NCBI GenBank assembly: GCA_013180625.2
Contig: SNVD02014754.1
Coordinates: 434,001-498,000 of the forward strand
Reading direction: 5' to 3'
From: Boswellia sacra
Lineage: Eukaryota; Streptophyta; Magnoliopsida; Sapindales; Burseraceae
Length of the DNA: 64,000 nucleotides
The notes below the pieces were generated by a model. That model did not search any database and was not told the origin of the DNA. It worked only from the letters and a program-made list of their open reading frames with translations. Positions 13,117-25,100 of this stretch are shown in pieces. Numbering within the stretch: position 1 is the first letter of the stretch; every line of letters begins with the position of its first letter. Both the position numbers and the translations under genes were made by a program.

Positions 13117-13212
13117 CTAGTTATGGTTGATTTGGGGTTCTTTGGTGGTTTAAGTTCTTAGCACGGTTGGTGTTTGATAAAATCCTTAAGTTGTATTCAC
13201 GCAATATAAGAG

Positions 13213-14108
13213 GTGTTCGACGAAATTCCTATGATGGTTACATCAACTACCAAGCATGAGATTGAGAAGTTTGACAGTAGCAATGACTTTGCTATTTGGA
13301 GAATGAAGATGTTGGCTTTGCTTAACAACTTAAGACTGGATGAAGCTCTTGGAGGTGAAAGCAAGATGCCAGATAGCAACAACGCTGAGAAGAGGAGCGA
13401 CATCATGAAAAGGGATTACAACACGTTAATTCTTTGCTTAAGTGACAAAGTGTTGAGGCAAGTCTCAAAGATGAAAACTGTAGATGAGGTATGGTTAAAG
13501 CTTGAAAGTCTTTATATGACTAAGAATTTGTCTAGTAGGTTGTATTTGACAGCTAAATCCTTTATATTCAAAATGGCCGAGGATAAGAACATGTAAGACC
13601 ACATTGACGAATTTAACAAGCTGTGCTTAGATTTAGAAAATATACAAATTGAATATGATGATGAGGATAAGGCATTGGTGTTGTTGAATTCTCTTCTAAA
13701 ATCATATAAGATTTTTGTAGATATTTTGAAGTATGAAAGGGAAACATTGTCACTTGATGATGTTATTGGTGCATTGAATTTGAAAGATCTCTAAAGGAAG
13801 AATGAGTTGGATGAACACTCGGGTGAAGGGCTGCATGTTAGAGGTAGGAGTGATAACAGAGACTATAAGAGAAAGTCACACTCAAAATCTAAGTCGGAGG
13901 GGAAGAAAGCTATAAAATGCTTCCACTATCATGACGAAGGGCATATTATGAGGCTTTGTCTCAAGAGAAAGAAGAACGAAAAGGGTAAGGAGCCAGAAAA
14001 GGGTAATGCTGGTATTGTAGAGGATGGATATGAGAGTTCATGTATTGGTTGTGACCACTAAAAACTTGAAAAAGCAATGAGTCTAGGATTTCGATTGTTC
14101 GTTTTATA
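13213..14108 (+). pseudogene. Copia gag remnant with degenerate zinc knuckle and protease start
   Basis: Gag-type N-terminus (HEIEKFDSSNDFAIWRMKM, LYMTKNLSSRLYL) broken by stops at 13594 and 13792. Downstream a nucleocapsid knuckle reads CFHYHDEGHIMRLC, with the second Cys replaced by His. Just before the hAT insertion the protease region is recognisable but the DSG active site reads Asp-Phe-Asp and stops surround it. The product would have packaged element RNA into virus-like particles. This copy cannot. Confidence 0.85.
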
Positions 14109-14335
14109 TAGGGGTGGGCATAATTCCCCGACCCGACCCGACCCAATCGGGTTTACCCTACCCGAATCGGGTTTGATCGGGTAAGAGAGTAAAAATAACC
14201 AAAATCGGGTATAAATTTGGAGTACCCGATATTACCCAACCCGAGATGGGGTAAAATTATATAAACCCGATTGATACCCGACTCGAATATTTTTTATTGA
14301 CAACAATTTAATTTTTCACGTGGCATAAGTTAATT

Positions 14336-14755
14336 GGTTATAGTTAAATTAAATATGATGCAAAAAGGCAAAAAAATAAAGCTAAAAGCCTAAAACAAGC
14401 AACCTACAAAAACGCTCGATAAAATTTGTCAAAACTCGACGTGCTCGATAGAGCTTGACACGACTCGACATGTAAGTGTCGAGTGTCGGATGCATCATCC
14501 GACACTCGATGTCTTCCAAAATAGACTAATATCAAGTGTCGGTTGTGAATCCGACACTCAACATGTAAGTGTCGAGTGTTGGATGCATCATTTGACACTT
14601 GATGTCTTCCAAAATAGACTGATATCGATGCATCTGACACTCGACTTCTTCCAAAATAGACTGATATCAAGTGTTGGTTGTGAATCCAACACGACTTGAC
14701 ATGTAAGTGTCGAGTGTCGGATGCACCATCCAACACTCGATATCTTCCAAAAATG
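14336..14755 (+). repeat. hAT left subterminal repeat block
   Basis: Begins GTTATAGTTAAATTAAATATG and proceeds into tandem, imperfect units of roughly 95 bp or less. Each has a near-palindrome around TCGGATGCATCATCCGACA, followed by CTTCCAAAATAGACTGATATC. The same block occurs in the same orientation at 35109-35670, near the other end of the element. Multiple transposase-binding-like repeats are usual in hAT ends, but a long direct (not inverted) copy at both ends is not. Confidence 0.88.
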
Positions 14756-14841
14756 TTATTGTAGACCTCACCACATGTAATTACCGTATATATACTCGTC
14801 TCTCACATCTCACTGAACTTTAATTTTCTCTCAGTCGAGCC

Positions 14842-16458
14842 TGTCAGCCCTAAGGCGACATGATAATTTTGATGATAACAATACACATTAATTCATAAGG
14901 TGTTACTAATATGTTTATTTATGTGCAAGAATAAGATTCAATGAAATATTTGTAAAATCAAGAGGAGGCTTATTAAAATGAAGTGTTGAAGCTAAGGAGA
15001 AAACTACATGTTAAAGGCACCAAAGTTTAAGAACAAGGTTTGACTCAAGGAATGTGACACATGAGCAATGTTGAATCAATTGGTCATATATATCTCTACA
15101 AATATCCAAATGATGTGATTCTTGAGCCTTTGGAAATCTTACTCAATTTATAACATTTCATATGTTTTAAAGAAATTCAAATTTCAAGTGCAAGGTTGTC
15201 CAAATCATCATGCAAGTTGAAAGACAAATGGAAGTAGCTGACATGAGCACCGAATACTCTTTTGGACATATCTTGAGCTAGAAATATCCAAATGACTTGA
15301 TTCTTATAGCATTGGAAAGAAGATTCAATGGATCAGATTTCATATTCTTTGAAGAAATTCAAATTTCAAACAGAAGGCCGACATAATACACATGCAAGTC
15401 AGAGGACTAACACATGGAAGAAAAATCAAGTCACATGAGCACCGAAGAGTTTTTTGGCCATATCTTGAGCTATAGATATCCAAATGACTTGGTTATTGAT
15501 GCGTTAGAAAGCTTATTCAATTTTCCAGATCTTTTATGTTTTGTAGATTTTCAAATTTCAAACGGAACATTGACAAAAATCGTAGACAAAATTATAGTTT
15601 TTATGGTGGGTAGAAAATTTGGAGTTGGTGTCTTCACTTGATTAAGTTCATCTCATTTGCCTATAAAAGGAGCCCTTCTCCCATGCATTCAGCAAGAAGA
15701 AGAAGAGCAAGAGAAGCATCTATCAAGCAAAAAACAAGAGAAATATCAAAGCATTAGAGGTTATTCCTTGAGAGAACTCTTTCCTTGGTGAGGTTGTTCA
15801 TCAAGAAGAACTCTTGGTGTGGTGTTATCAAGGGTTGAAGAAAGTTGCCTTGGTGAGGTTGTTCATCAAGAAGAACTCTTGGTGTGGTGTTATCAAGGGT
15901 TGAAGGAAGTTGCCTTGGTGAGGTTGTTCATCAAGAAGAACTCTTGGTGTGGTGTTATCAAGAGTTGAAGGAAGTTGCCTTGGTGAGGTTGTTCATCAAG
16001 AAGAACTCTTGGTGTGGTGTTATCAAGAGTTGAAGGAAGTTGCCTTGGTGAGGTTGTTCATCAAGAAGAACTCTTGGTGTGGTGTTATCAAGAGTTGGAA
16101 GAAAAAGTCTTGGTGAGGTTGTTCATCAAACAAGTTGTAAAGATTTCTACAACTTATTGGAAAGCTTAGCTCGTGGAGCTAGGAGCCCGTGGACGTAGGC
16201 AAGGTTTGCCGAACCACGTAAATTGAGTTTGCACTCTCTCTATCCCTATCCTCTTTACATTTACTTGCACTTGTGATTGTTCATTATTATTATTCTCTTG
16301 ATTGCATCTTAGATCACTTCTAATTTCATCTTCTTCACCTTTATTCTTAAAGAAAGAGTGAACTAATTTTGAACTTTCAAGAAAAGTTTTCTAAATCCGT
16401 TTTGATAAATAAAAACCCAATTCACCCCCCCTCTTGGGTTGCCATACCTGGGTCAACA
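14842..16458 (+). repeat. 5' LTR of inner Copia
   Basis: 1617 bp. It contains three divergent units of about 180-200 bp, each with TATCTTGAGCTA then ATATCCAAATGACTTG, and six copies of a 67-bp unit (core GAGGTTGTTCATCAAGAAG) at about 15789-16135. A TATAAAAGGAGCCC promoter box lies at about 15662. Confidence 0.93.
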
Positions 16459-16460
16459 AG

Positions 16461-16473
16461 TGGTATCAGAGCA
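16461..16473 (+). other. Primer-binding site of inner Copia
   Basis: TGGTATCAGAGCA, two bases after the 5' LTR, exactly complementary in type to the tRNA-iMet 3' end. Confidence 0.92.
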
Positions 16474-16513
16474 AGGTTGCTCAATTTTTTAAATCTTAAT
16501 CGATTTTTGAGCT

Positions 16514-17800
16514 ATGGCAACTTTTAATCCAACTTCACATGTTGAGGGGCTTTCTATCTCTAGACCTCCATTTTTCAATGGAAGTGATTACTCTTATTGG
16601 AAAACTAGAATGAGTATTTTCTTGCAATCTTTTGATTATGATTTATGGTCTATTGTTTTGGAAGGATCTTTTGTTCCTATTTGAAAATGGAGTCATGCTT
16701 AAAGAACATGCTAAAGAACCTAAAGAGTTTAGTGAAGATGATAAAAAGAAATTGAGTTTGAATGCTAAAGCTATGAATGTGTTGTATTGTGCTCTAGATA
16801 GAAATGAGTTTAATAAAATATCTACTTGTTCTACGGCACAAGAAATATGGCACACACTTGAAGTAACTCATGAAGAAACTAGTCAAGTTAAAGAATCCAA
16901 AATTAGTATGCTAGTTCATAGTTATGAGCTTTTTAAGATGAAATCGGATGAATCAATTTCTGAAATGTTTACTAGATTTACGGATATTATTAATAGTTTG
17001 AAATCTCTTGGTAAATCTTATTCTAATGTTGAAATGGTGAGAAAGATTCTTAGATGTCTACCAAAATCTTGGGAGCAAAGGTGACGGCAATTCAAGAAGC
17101 AAAGGACCTCACCAAACTACCATTAGAAGAACTTATGGGTTCTCTCATGACTCATGAAATCATTTGAAGGAGAATGAAGAAGAAGATTACGAAGTGGCAA
17201 ACATGTGCTTCATGGCTTTAAGTGAAGATGAGGTAAGTATTCTAAACTATGATCCTAAACTTTCATATGATGAATTACTTGAAGCATTCCAAAATTTAAA
17301 TCTGCAAGTTGATAAACAAAATTTAAAAATCAATGCTTTCAAAAAGAAGTCAAAAATCATGTTATCTCAATTAGAAGAGTTGGTGGAAATAAATGAAGCT
17401 TTAGAAAATGAAAATGAAATTTTAAAGCAAAAAGATTTTGAAAGTTTGGAAAATCAAATACATTTATTAAAAACTGAAAATGAGATTTTAAAACAAAAGG
17501 ATTTTGATAAATTAGAGAAAGAAAATGTTATTTTGAAAAAGGAAAATAATGACTTAAGAAATATTGTTGATAGTTTTACAAAAAGCACAAAAAATTTGAA
17601 TTCTATGTTACAAAACCAAAGTGTGTTTTTGATAAAAGAGGTTTAGGATATAAAACTCATAAAATCAAAAGTATTTTAAAAATTATTTTGCTCATGCATC
17701 TTCTAGGAATAATCCTAATCATTCATGTACTTATTGTGAAAGAAAAGGACACAAAGTGCATTCTTGCTATATTAAGAAAAATCCTAATTTGAAACAAATA
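16514..17800 (+). pseudogene. Inner Copia gag, frame-broken
   Basis: The ATG at 16514 starts a UBN2/DUF4219-type gag (RPPFFNGSDYSYWKTRMSIF). The frame is lost by a stop near 16681, recovered, lost again near 17080 where a base is missing before a Lys-Val-Thr-Ala-Ile-Gln-Glu-like stretch, and then open again at 17164-17646. That last part is Leu/Glu/Lys-rich and reads as a coiled coil with repeated ENEILKQKDF. A CCHC knuckle (CTYCERKGHKVHSCY) follows near 17729. It would form the particle shell. It is not functional as it stands. Confidence 0.88.
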
Positions 17801-17898
17801 TGGGTTCCAAAAAGTACCATAACTAACCCCCAAGGACCCAAGAACATTTGGGTATCAAAAAGTCTCTCTTTGAATGTTGATTGTAGAAACAAAGGAGT

Positions 17899-19479
17899 GT
17901 GAAACACAAGTGGTACTTAGATAGTGGATGCTCAAGGTATATGACCGGAGATGCCTCCAAGTTCTCAAGATTAATCATGAAGAAAGGAGGATATGTGACC
18001 TTCGATGATAATGCCAAAGGAAGGGTAATCGGGCATGGTGATATTGGTAACCCTTCTTCACCTATTATTAAAGATGTTTTGCTTGTTCATGGTTTAAAAC
18101 ATGATTTGATTAGCATTAGTCAATTGTGTGATAAGGGATATTTTGTTACTTTTGAGCCTAATAGAGGTGTGATTAAGGATGTTAGTAACAATAAGACATT
18201 ATTTGTTGGTAATAGATGTGGTAATATTTATACAATTGATATTGATGTTAATGATCATGTAGAAAATTGTTTCATTGTTAATCATGATGCTTGGTTATGG
18301 CATAGAAGGTTAGGTCATGATAGCATGGACACAATTTCAAAAATTTCTGAAAATGATTTAGTTGATGGTCTTCCAAAAATAAAATTTAAAAAGGATAAGA
18401 TTTGTGATGCTTGTCAATTTGGAAAACAAGTGAGAACTTCTTTTAAACAAAAGAAATTTATTTCAACAAATAAACCTCTACAATTACTTCATTTGGATTT
18501 ATTTGGACCATCAAGAATTCAAAGCCTTGGTGGAAAGTATTATGTTTTTGTTATTGTGGATGATTATTCAAGATTCACTTGGGTATTATTCTTGAAAACT
18601 AAAAATGAGGCCATACAAGCTTTTTCAAAATTTGCAAAAAGAGTCCAAAATCAAAAAGGGTATTCTATTGTGTCAATTAGGAGTGATCATGGTGGTGAAG
18701 TAGACAATGTTGCATTTGAAAATCTTTGTGATGAAAATGGTTTTGAACATAATTTTTCTGCACCTAGAACTCCACAACAAAATGGTGTTGTTGAGAGAAA
18801 AAATAGGACTATCCAAGAAATGGCTGGGACCATGTTACTTGAAAATAATTTGCCAAAATATTTTTGGGCCGAAGCCATTAATACCGCATACTTTATAATT
18901 ATTAGAGCTTTAATAAAAAAAACTCCTTATGAACTTTGGAAAAGAAGAAAACCCAACATTGGATTTTTTAAAGTTTTTGAATGTAAATGTTTTATTTTAA
19001 ACACCAAGGATAACCTTGAAAAATTTGATGCAAAAGCCGATGTTAGAATTTTTGTTGGCTACTCCAACCATAGTAAAGCATATAGAGTTTTTAACAAAAA
19101 GACTCTTACTATTGAAGAATCTATGCATGTTGAATTTGATGAAACTAATGTGATTTCTTCAAAGAATTTAGATGATGATATTGTTGAGGTAGAAAGGCAA
19201 ATCAAGGAATCAAGGCTTGATGAAAAGAGCCAAGATGAATTACAACTTCAACAAGAAAAGCTTGAGGAAGTAAATGATTCTTCCCAAGAATTACCAAAGG
19301 AATGGAGGTACGCAAAAGCTCACCCTAAAGATCTCATTATTGGTGAACCATCACAAGGTATGAAAACTAGATCTTCTTTTATGAACTTTTGTAATCATTT
19401 GTCTCTCAATTTGAACCATAATCTTTCAAAGAAGCCGAAAATGACGAAAGTTAGATTTTGGATATGCAAGAACAATTGA
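17899..19479 (+). CDS. Inner Copia protease-integrase polyprotein fragment
   Basis: A 526-residue open frame, the best-preserved coding stretch in the nest. In order: aspartic protease site LDSGCSRYMTGD (here LDSGCS in place of D-S/T-G), GAG-pre-integrase HWRRLGHD-type zinc site (WLWHRRLGHDSMD...CDACQFGK), and integrase core with LHLDLFGP, IRSDHGGE and NGVVERKNRT carrying the catalytic Asp, Asp and Glu. Then come the Tyr-rich C-terminal integrase region (IFVGYSNHSKAYRVF) and a short linker. Reverse transcriptase should follow, but only a start-like piece (LNQFERNQVWELVPDP) is seen just after the stop, before non-coding DNA. The copy could not replicate itself. Confidence 0.9.
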   Translation: MKHKWYLDSGCSRYMTGDASKFSRLIMKKGGYVTFDDNAKGRVIGHGDIGNPSSPIIKDVLLVHGLKHDLISISQLCDKGYFVTFEPNRGVIKDVSNNKTLFVGNRCGNIYTIDIDVNDHVENCFIVNHDAWLWHRRLGHDSMDTISKISENDLVDGLPKIKFKKDKICDACQFGKQVRTSFKQKKFISTNKPLQLLHLDLFGPSRIQSLGGKYYVFVIVDDYSRFTWVLFLKTKNEAIQAFSKFAKRVQNQKGYSIVSIRSDHGGEVDNVAFENLCDENGFEHNFSAPRTPQQNGVVERKNRTIQEMAGTMLLENNLPKYFWAEAINTAYFIIIRALIKKTPYELWKRRKPNIGFFKVFECKCFILNTKDNLEKFDAKADVRIFVGYSNHSKAYRVFNKKTLTIEESMHVEFDETNVISSKNLDDDIVEVERQIKESRLDEKSQDELQLQQEKLEEVNDSSQELPKEWRYAKAHPKDLIIGEPSQGMKTRSSFMNFCNHLSLNLNHNLSKKPKMTKVRFWICKNN

Positions 19480-19838
19480 ACCAATTTGAGAGAAATCAAG
19501 TTTGGGAATTAGTCCCAGACCCAAATATGACTAAACCCCTTAGTCAAGATAGATTTTGCATAATTAGAAAAAAAGTAGGCATGTTGGATATGTCTTAATT
19601 TTTCTTTTATATGATAATCTTTAAATGGTAGCATATATTAAGGGGGAGAATATATTTAGGGGGAGTAATTAATTTGACTACATCTTTTTTATGATAACAA
19701 AAGGGGGAGAAATGGATGGTTTGCTTATATTCATAATAATTGCTCTCTTTTGGCTTATTGTTGATTTTATTTTTATTCTTGATTTTAGATATTATTTTAA
19801 AGCAATCAATGGTTTGTCATCATCCAAAAAGGGGAGAT

Positions 19839-21658
19839 TGTTGGCCATAAAGCGACATGATAATTTTGATGATAACAATACACATTGATTCATAAGGTGT
19901 TACTAATATGTTTATTTATGTGCAAGAATAAGATTCAATGAAATATTTGTAAAATCAAGAGGAGGCTTATTAAAATGAAGTGTTGAAGCTAAGGAGAAAA
20001 CTACATGTTAAAGGCACCAAAGTTTAAGAACAAGGTTTGATTCAAGAAATATGACACACGAACAATGTTCAATCAATTGGTCATATATTTCTCTAAAAAT
20101 ATCTAAATGACGTGATTCTTGAGCCTTTGAAAAGCTTACTCAATTTATAACATTTCATATGTTTTAAAGAAATTCAAATTTCAAGTGCAAGGTTATCCAA
20201 ATCATCATGTAAGTTAAAAGACAAATGGAAGCAGCTGACATGAGCACTGAATACTCTTTTGGACATATCTTGAGCTAGAAGTATCAAAATGACTTGATTC
20301 TTATGGCATTAGAAAGAGGACTTAATGAGGCACATTTAATATGTTTTGAAGAAATTCAAATTTCAAATGGAAGGCTGACATAATTGACATGCAATTCGGT
20401 GGACTGACAAAGAGAAGAAAAATCAACTTATTTGAGCACCAAATGATTTTTTGTCCATATCTTGAGTTAGAGATATCCAAATGACTTGATTCTTATAGCA
20501 TTGGAAATATGATTCAATGGATCAGATTTCATATTCTTTGAAGAAATTTAAATTTCAAACAGAAGGCCGACATAATACACATGCAAGTCGGAGGACTGAC
20601 ACATGGAAGAAAAATCAAGTCACATGAGCACCGAATGGTGTTTTGGCCATATCTTGAGCTAGAGATATCCAAATAACTTGGTTCTTGATGTGTTGGAAAG
20701 CCTATTCAATTTTCAGATCTTTTATGTTTTATAGATTTTCAAATTTCAAACAGAACATTGACAAAAATGGCAGAAAAAATTACAGTTTTTATGGTGGGTA
20801 GAAAATTTGGAGTTGGTGTCTTCAGTTGATTAAGTTCATCTCATTTGCCTATAAAAGAAGCCCTTCTCTCATGCATTCAGCAAGAAGAAGAAGAGCAAGA
20901 GAAGCATCTATCAAGCAAAAAATAAGAGAAATATCAAGTTTATAGAGCTTTTATATTCTTTATCTACTCTTTGAAGAGAGTTATACTTTTGTTGTAAAAA
21001 TTATCTTTGTTCTTGTATTGTGTGAGAGTGAGATCTACTTGTAAAGGATAAAAGTTATCCTTGAGAGAACTCTCACCTCTTGGTGTGGTGTTATCAAGAG
21101 TTGAAGAATGTTGCCTTTGTGAGGTTGTTCATCAAGAAGAACTCTTGGTGTAGTGTTATCAAGGGTTGAAGAAAGTTGCCTTGGTGAGGTTGTTCATCAA
21201 AAAGAACTCTTGGTGTGGTGTTATCAAGGGTTGAAGAAAGTTGCCTTAGTGAGGTTGTTCATCAAGAAGAACTCTTGGTGTGGTGTTATCAAGAGTTGGA
21301 AGAAAAAGTCTTGGTGAGGTTGTTCATCAAGCAAGTTGTAAAGATTTCTACAACTTATTGAAACCCTAGTTTGTGGAGCTAGGAACCCGTGGACGTAGGC
21401 AAGGTTTGCCGAACCACGTAAATTGAGTTTGCACTCTCTCTATCCCTATACTCTTTACATCTACTTGCACTTGTGATTGTTCATTATTGCTATTCTCTTG
21501 ATTACATCTTAGATCACTTCTAATTTCATCTTCTTCACCTTTATTCTCAAAGAAAGAGTGAACTAATTTTGAACTTTCAAGAAAAGTTTTCTAAATCCGT
21601 TTTGATAAATAAAAACCCAATTCACCCCCCCTCTTGGGTTGCCATACCTGGGTCAACA
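19839..21658 (+). repeat. 3' LTR of inner Copia
   Basis: 1820 bp, about 200 bp longer than its partner. It has four rather than three of the 180-200-bp units, four rather than six 67-bp units, and an extra segment near 20938-21060 missing from the left LTR. Confidence 0.93.
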
Positions 21659-22171
21659 GAGCCGACTTCAACGTCCCCTCTTCAACGTCTCTCACTGCCT
21701 CACTTCAACGTGCTAGCGACTATATTCCAATCACAATCAACCTCGGAGGCTGATAGTGGCTCACCAGTCGCCACGACTCCAAGTCTCCACCTTGTTCGTT
21801 TGTTTCACGCGTGTGTTGGAGTCTCGTTTGTCTCTTTAACTAGGTAAAGTTTCACGTCTTTGTGAAGCCAAAAATTGATCACAGTCAATTAATTATTCTT
21901 CAATTCAGGATTTCTTTAATTTATATGTTTGTATTTGTTTATTGGTTTGGATTGGATTGGATCAATTATGGGTTTGAAAGAAATTAAGTGTAAGTAAACA
22001 AAGGGTTTATCTTAATGCATTTAAAATGCTTGCCGCCTGTCGGTTGCATAGATTGCTTGCTGGTTCAATTTTATCTTAATGCATTTAATACGCTTGCTAG
22101 TTGCAAAGGAATATTTACACTTCTTATTCATGAATAAACTAATTTTATTTTTAATACATTTTTTTCCAGTT

Positions 22172-25100
22172 ATGGCTTCTGGAACTGGTTCCCCAAATAA
22201 AGGTCAAGCAGATGAATTCAGTAATCAAGCAACATCTGTCAAATCTAAGAGAAAGAAGCCTCAAGTTTCGGTAGTGTGGGATCATTTCAAAAAAATTAGT
22301 GGGAATAGATGTGTGTGCAACTATTGTGGGAAAAGTTTTGTGACACATCCGAAAAAGGATTGTCTCCCAAGTATAAGAGTGTCGAAGTAATAAACCCGAT
22401 GAGTCCGACGTCGATCCACGAGGAAGGGAATTTAAACGCTGCAAACTATAAAGTAAGCAATATGATATGGATGATTTAAAGAGATGACAAGATAATATCA
22501 ACAAATATAAATAAGGAACAAGTTCGTAAACAATAAATTAGAATCACACAAGAAAAATCAACACAATAATAATGAAGGCTAAGGTTAGGGGATCCGCCCT
22601 TGATATTTCGAATAAGGATAAACAACCCATTTTAGTTATATGAATTATATTTGTTTCGTTACCAATATTTATACCACTTCTTGTAAATGGGTTCAAGCAT
22701 CCAATGTGCCAATCACCATATGTCTACAACAAATCAAGGTTCCTAACTAGATTCGTGTCGGTAAGGAAGAACCATACATCATCTAGAAAGGATCCAAGCA
22801 TTTGATGTGCCAAGGATTGTCGACAATGGATCAAGACCTCCACTTTACGAGTGGTGTCAAGATTGATTAAGAAAATAAATATAAATCATATAAAATAAAC
22901 AACACAAGATTATGATTATTAAGCACATACCAAGGGTTAGAGAATCCTTATTCTCATATCAAGGGTTTCACCCTTTCACCTTAGCAAGAGAGAAATTAGA
23001 AAGACATTATAAGAGAAAGAACACAAAATGCAAGAAAAAGGAAATTCATTAATAACATTAAAACACAAGAGAGAAACACAATACAAGATCCCAGCAAAGG
23101 CCAAGATGATCTAGCCAAGGCCAAGATGCCCTAATAGGTCACAAGGCACCTCTATTTATAGATACATCCAGGGGCAAACTTGTCAAATTACAATGGCATA
23201 ATTGTCAAATATTAGTTGTAAATATCTTTGACAATTGGGATCATTAGGCACTGACTTTGACCATCAATTTTGACATTGAAATATTGAGAATTTTAATCAC
23301 ATGTCTTCATGAAAGTTGTAGATATTTCTCTCAGCTTTCTAGAACATATTGATTTGCACAATTTGGATACGTATTTTGAGAGATACGGTCCAAATATTGA
23401 GGCCTGGTCAGACTGGGCCTAGACTGTAGATGGGTTCACTTCAAGCCCAATTTTGGTCCACTAAGAGCCCGAATTTGATGATTCTTGTGAAATGCAATCT
23501 TGTAGACAATTGAATCAGCTTTCCAAAACATTAAAATTGTACCATTCTGATCTATAAATAGAGAGTTATGCCCATTTTACCGAACCTGTAACAAAACCAA
23601 AATTAAGAGAAAGTTAATTCCAAAGATGCAAAGACTACAAATATGCTTAAGTTGAGGAATTTAATGACACTATTAATGCAATATGATGAACTAAGCTCTT
23701 ACTAAACATACATATTTAAGTGTTCATCATTTTGCTTCAGACAGTAAAAAGCATGGCACAACTAACTTGTGGAAGCATTTGAATGTGTGCCCCAAATATG
23801 TTTTGAGTGAACAACATGCGGAGAAGGATGAGAAACAAAAAGTTCTTTTTTTTGTGGGAAAAATTGAGAGAGTAGGACATCAAGCAATCTTGTGTCTATT
23901 GGATTTGATAAAGAAGCAATTAGGAGAGCACTTGTGGAGATGGTAATTATAGATGAGCTGCCATTTCGATTTGTTGAGAATGAAGGATTTCGTCGTCTTA
24001 TGCGGGTAGCTTGTCCAAAATTTGAAGTTCCCTCACGAAGAACAGTTGCAAGAGACATTTTAAAGCTTTATGTAAGTGAGAAAGAAGCTTTGAAGAATTA
24101 TTTCAAGGCATACTAGGTTAGGGTTTCTCTCACTATTGACATTTAGACATCCATTCAAAATATAAGCTATATGGTGATCACCGCACATTTTGTTAATCAT
24201 GCTTAGAAGTTGCAGAAAAGAATTTTGTGTTTTTCTCAAGTTACTAATCATAGAGGGGAAGTAATTGGAAGAATTATTAAGGGTTGTTTAAACGCTTGGG
24301 GTTTGAAGAATATCTTCACTATTACAGTTGATAATGCAAGTGCAAATGAAACAGCTATCAACTATTTGAAGAAGAAATTAATGAAGAATTGGAAAAGTGG
24401 AGGGATGATTCTAGAAGGGAAGTACTTACATGTGCATTGTTCTGCACATATTGTTAACTTGATTTTAGGTGAGGGTTTAAAAGAGCTTGATCGATCCATA
24501 GCTAGCATTCGAAATGCTGTGAGATATGTTAGATCTTCTCCTGCAAGGTTACAAAGGTTCAGAGATTGTGTAGAGCATGAAAGGATTCAATATAAAGGGA
24601 ATTTGGTGTTAGATGTTCCTACAAAATGAAATGCGACTTTCTTGATGCTATATAAGGCTCTACGGTTTCAAAAAGCACTTGTAAGGTTGGAGGAGGACGA
24701 CGGGCATTATCTTAATTATTTTTCTAAGGAGAAAAAGGTGGGGCCTCCTCAAACAGATGATTGGGATAAAGCTTCTGTTTTTGTGTAATTTTTGAGGTAA
24801 TTTTATGAGGTAACTCTCAAGTTCAGTTCTTCTTTAACTCCTACAGCCCATATTTTATTTCATGAGATGTGGCAACTTCATGATTATTTGAGTGATTTAG
24901 ACCAACAAACAAATAACATTTTATGAGATATGGCAAAGAATATGAAGAAGAAGTTTGATAAATATTGGGGTTCATTGGATGGCATAAATCACATGTTGCT
25001 CATTGCTGTTGTTCTTGATCCTAGGGCTAAGTTAAAGTATCTGACTTATGCTTATAAGGTAATATGGGGTCTTAGTAAATCTGAGGAAAAAACATCACAG

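Larger units (their letters stand above)
14842..21658 (+). mobile_element. Inner Ty1/Copia (SIRE/Maximus-like), RT and RNase H deleted
   Basis: Long LTRs (1617 and 1820 bp) start TGT and end GGGTCAACA, flanked by the target duplication GAGCC (14837-14841 and 21659-21663). The insertion site is the hAT transposase leader. The primer site TGGTATCAGAGCA follows the left LTR at 16461. A polypurine run ending GGGGAGAT precedes the right LTR, with three further GGGGGAG runs upstream, as seen in SIRE-type elements. The internal region is only 3.4 kb: gag, protease and integrase are present, but pol breaks off at the first residues of RT. The LTRs are much more alike in unique parts than those of the outer Copia, consistent with later insertion. 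Confidence 0.93.

Noticed and set aside
22390..22435. GATGAGTCC...CCACGAGGAAGG looked like a hammerhead ribozyme (retrozyme) core.
   Set aside because: The essential CTGATGA and GAAAC core strings are not both present and no closing stem I/III is visible. The motif recurs as CCCACGAGGA in the other solo LTR, so it is an LTR sequence feature.
22151..22504. A minus-strand 117-codon open frame across the hAT zf-BED start.
   Set aside because: Shadow of the plus-strand transposase exon and of the solo LTR.
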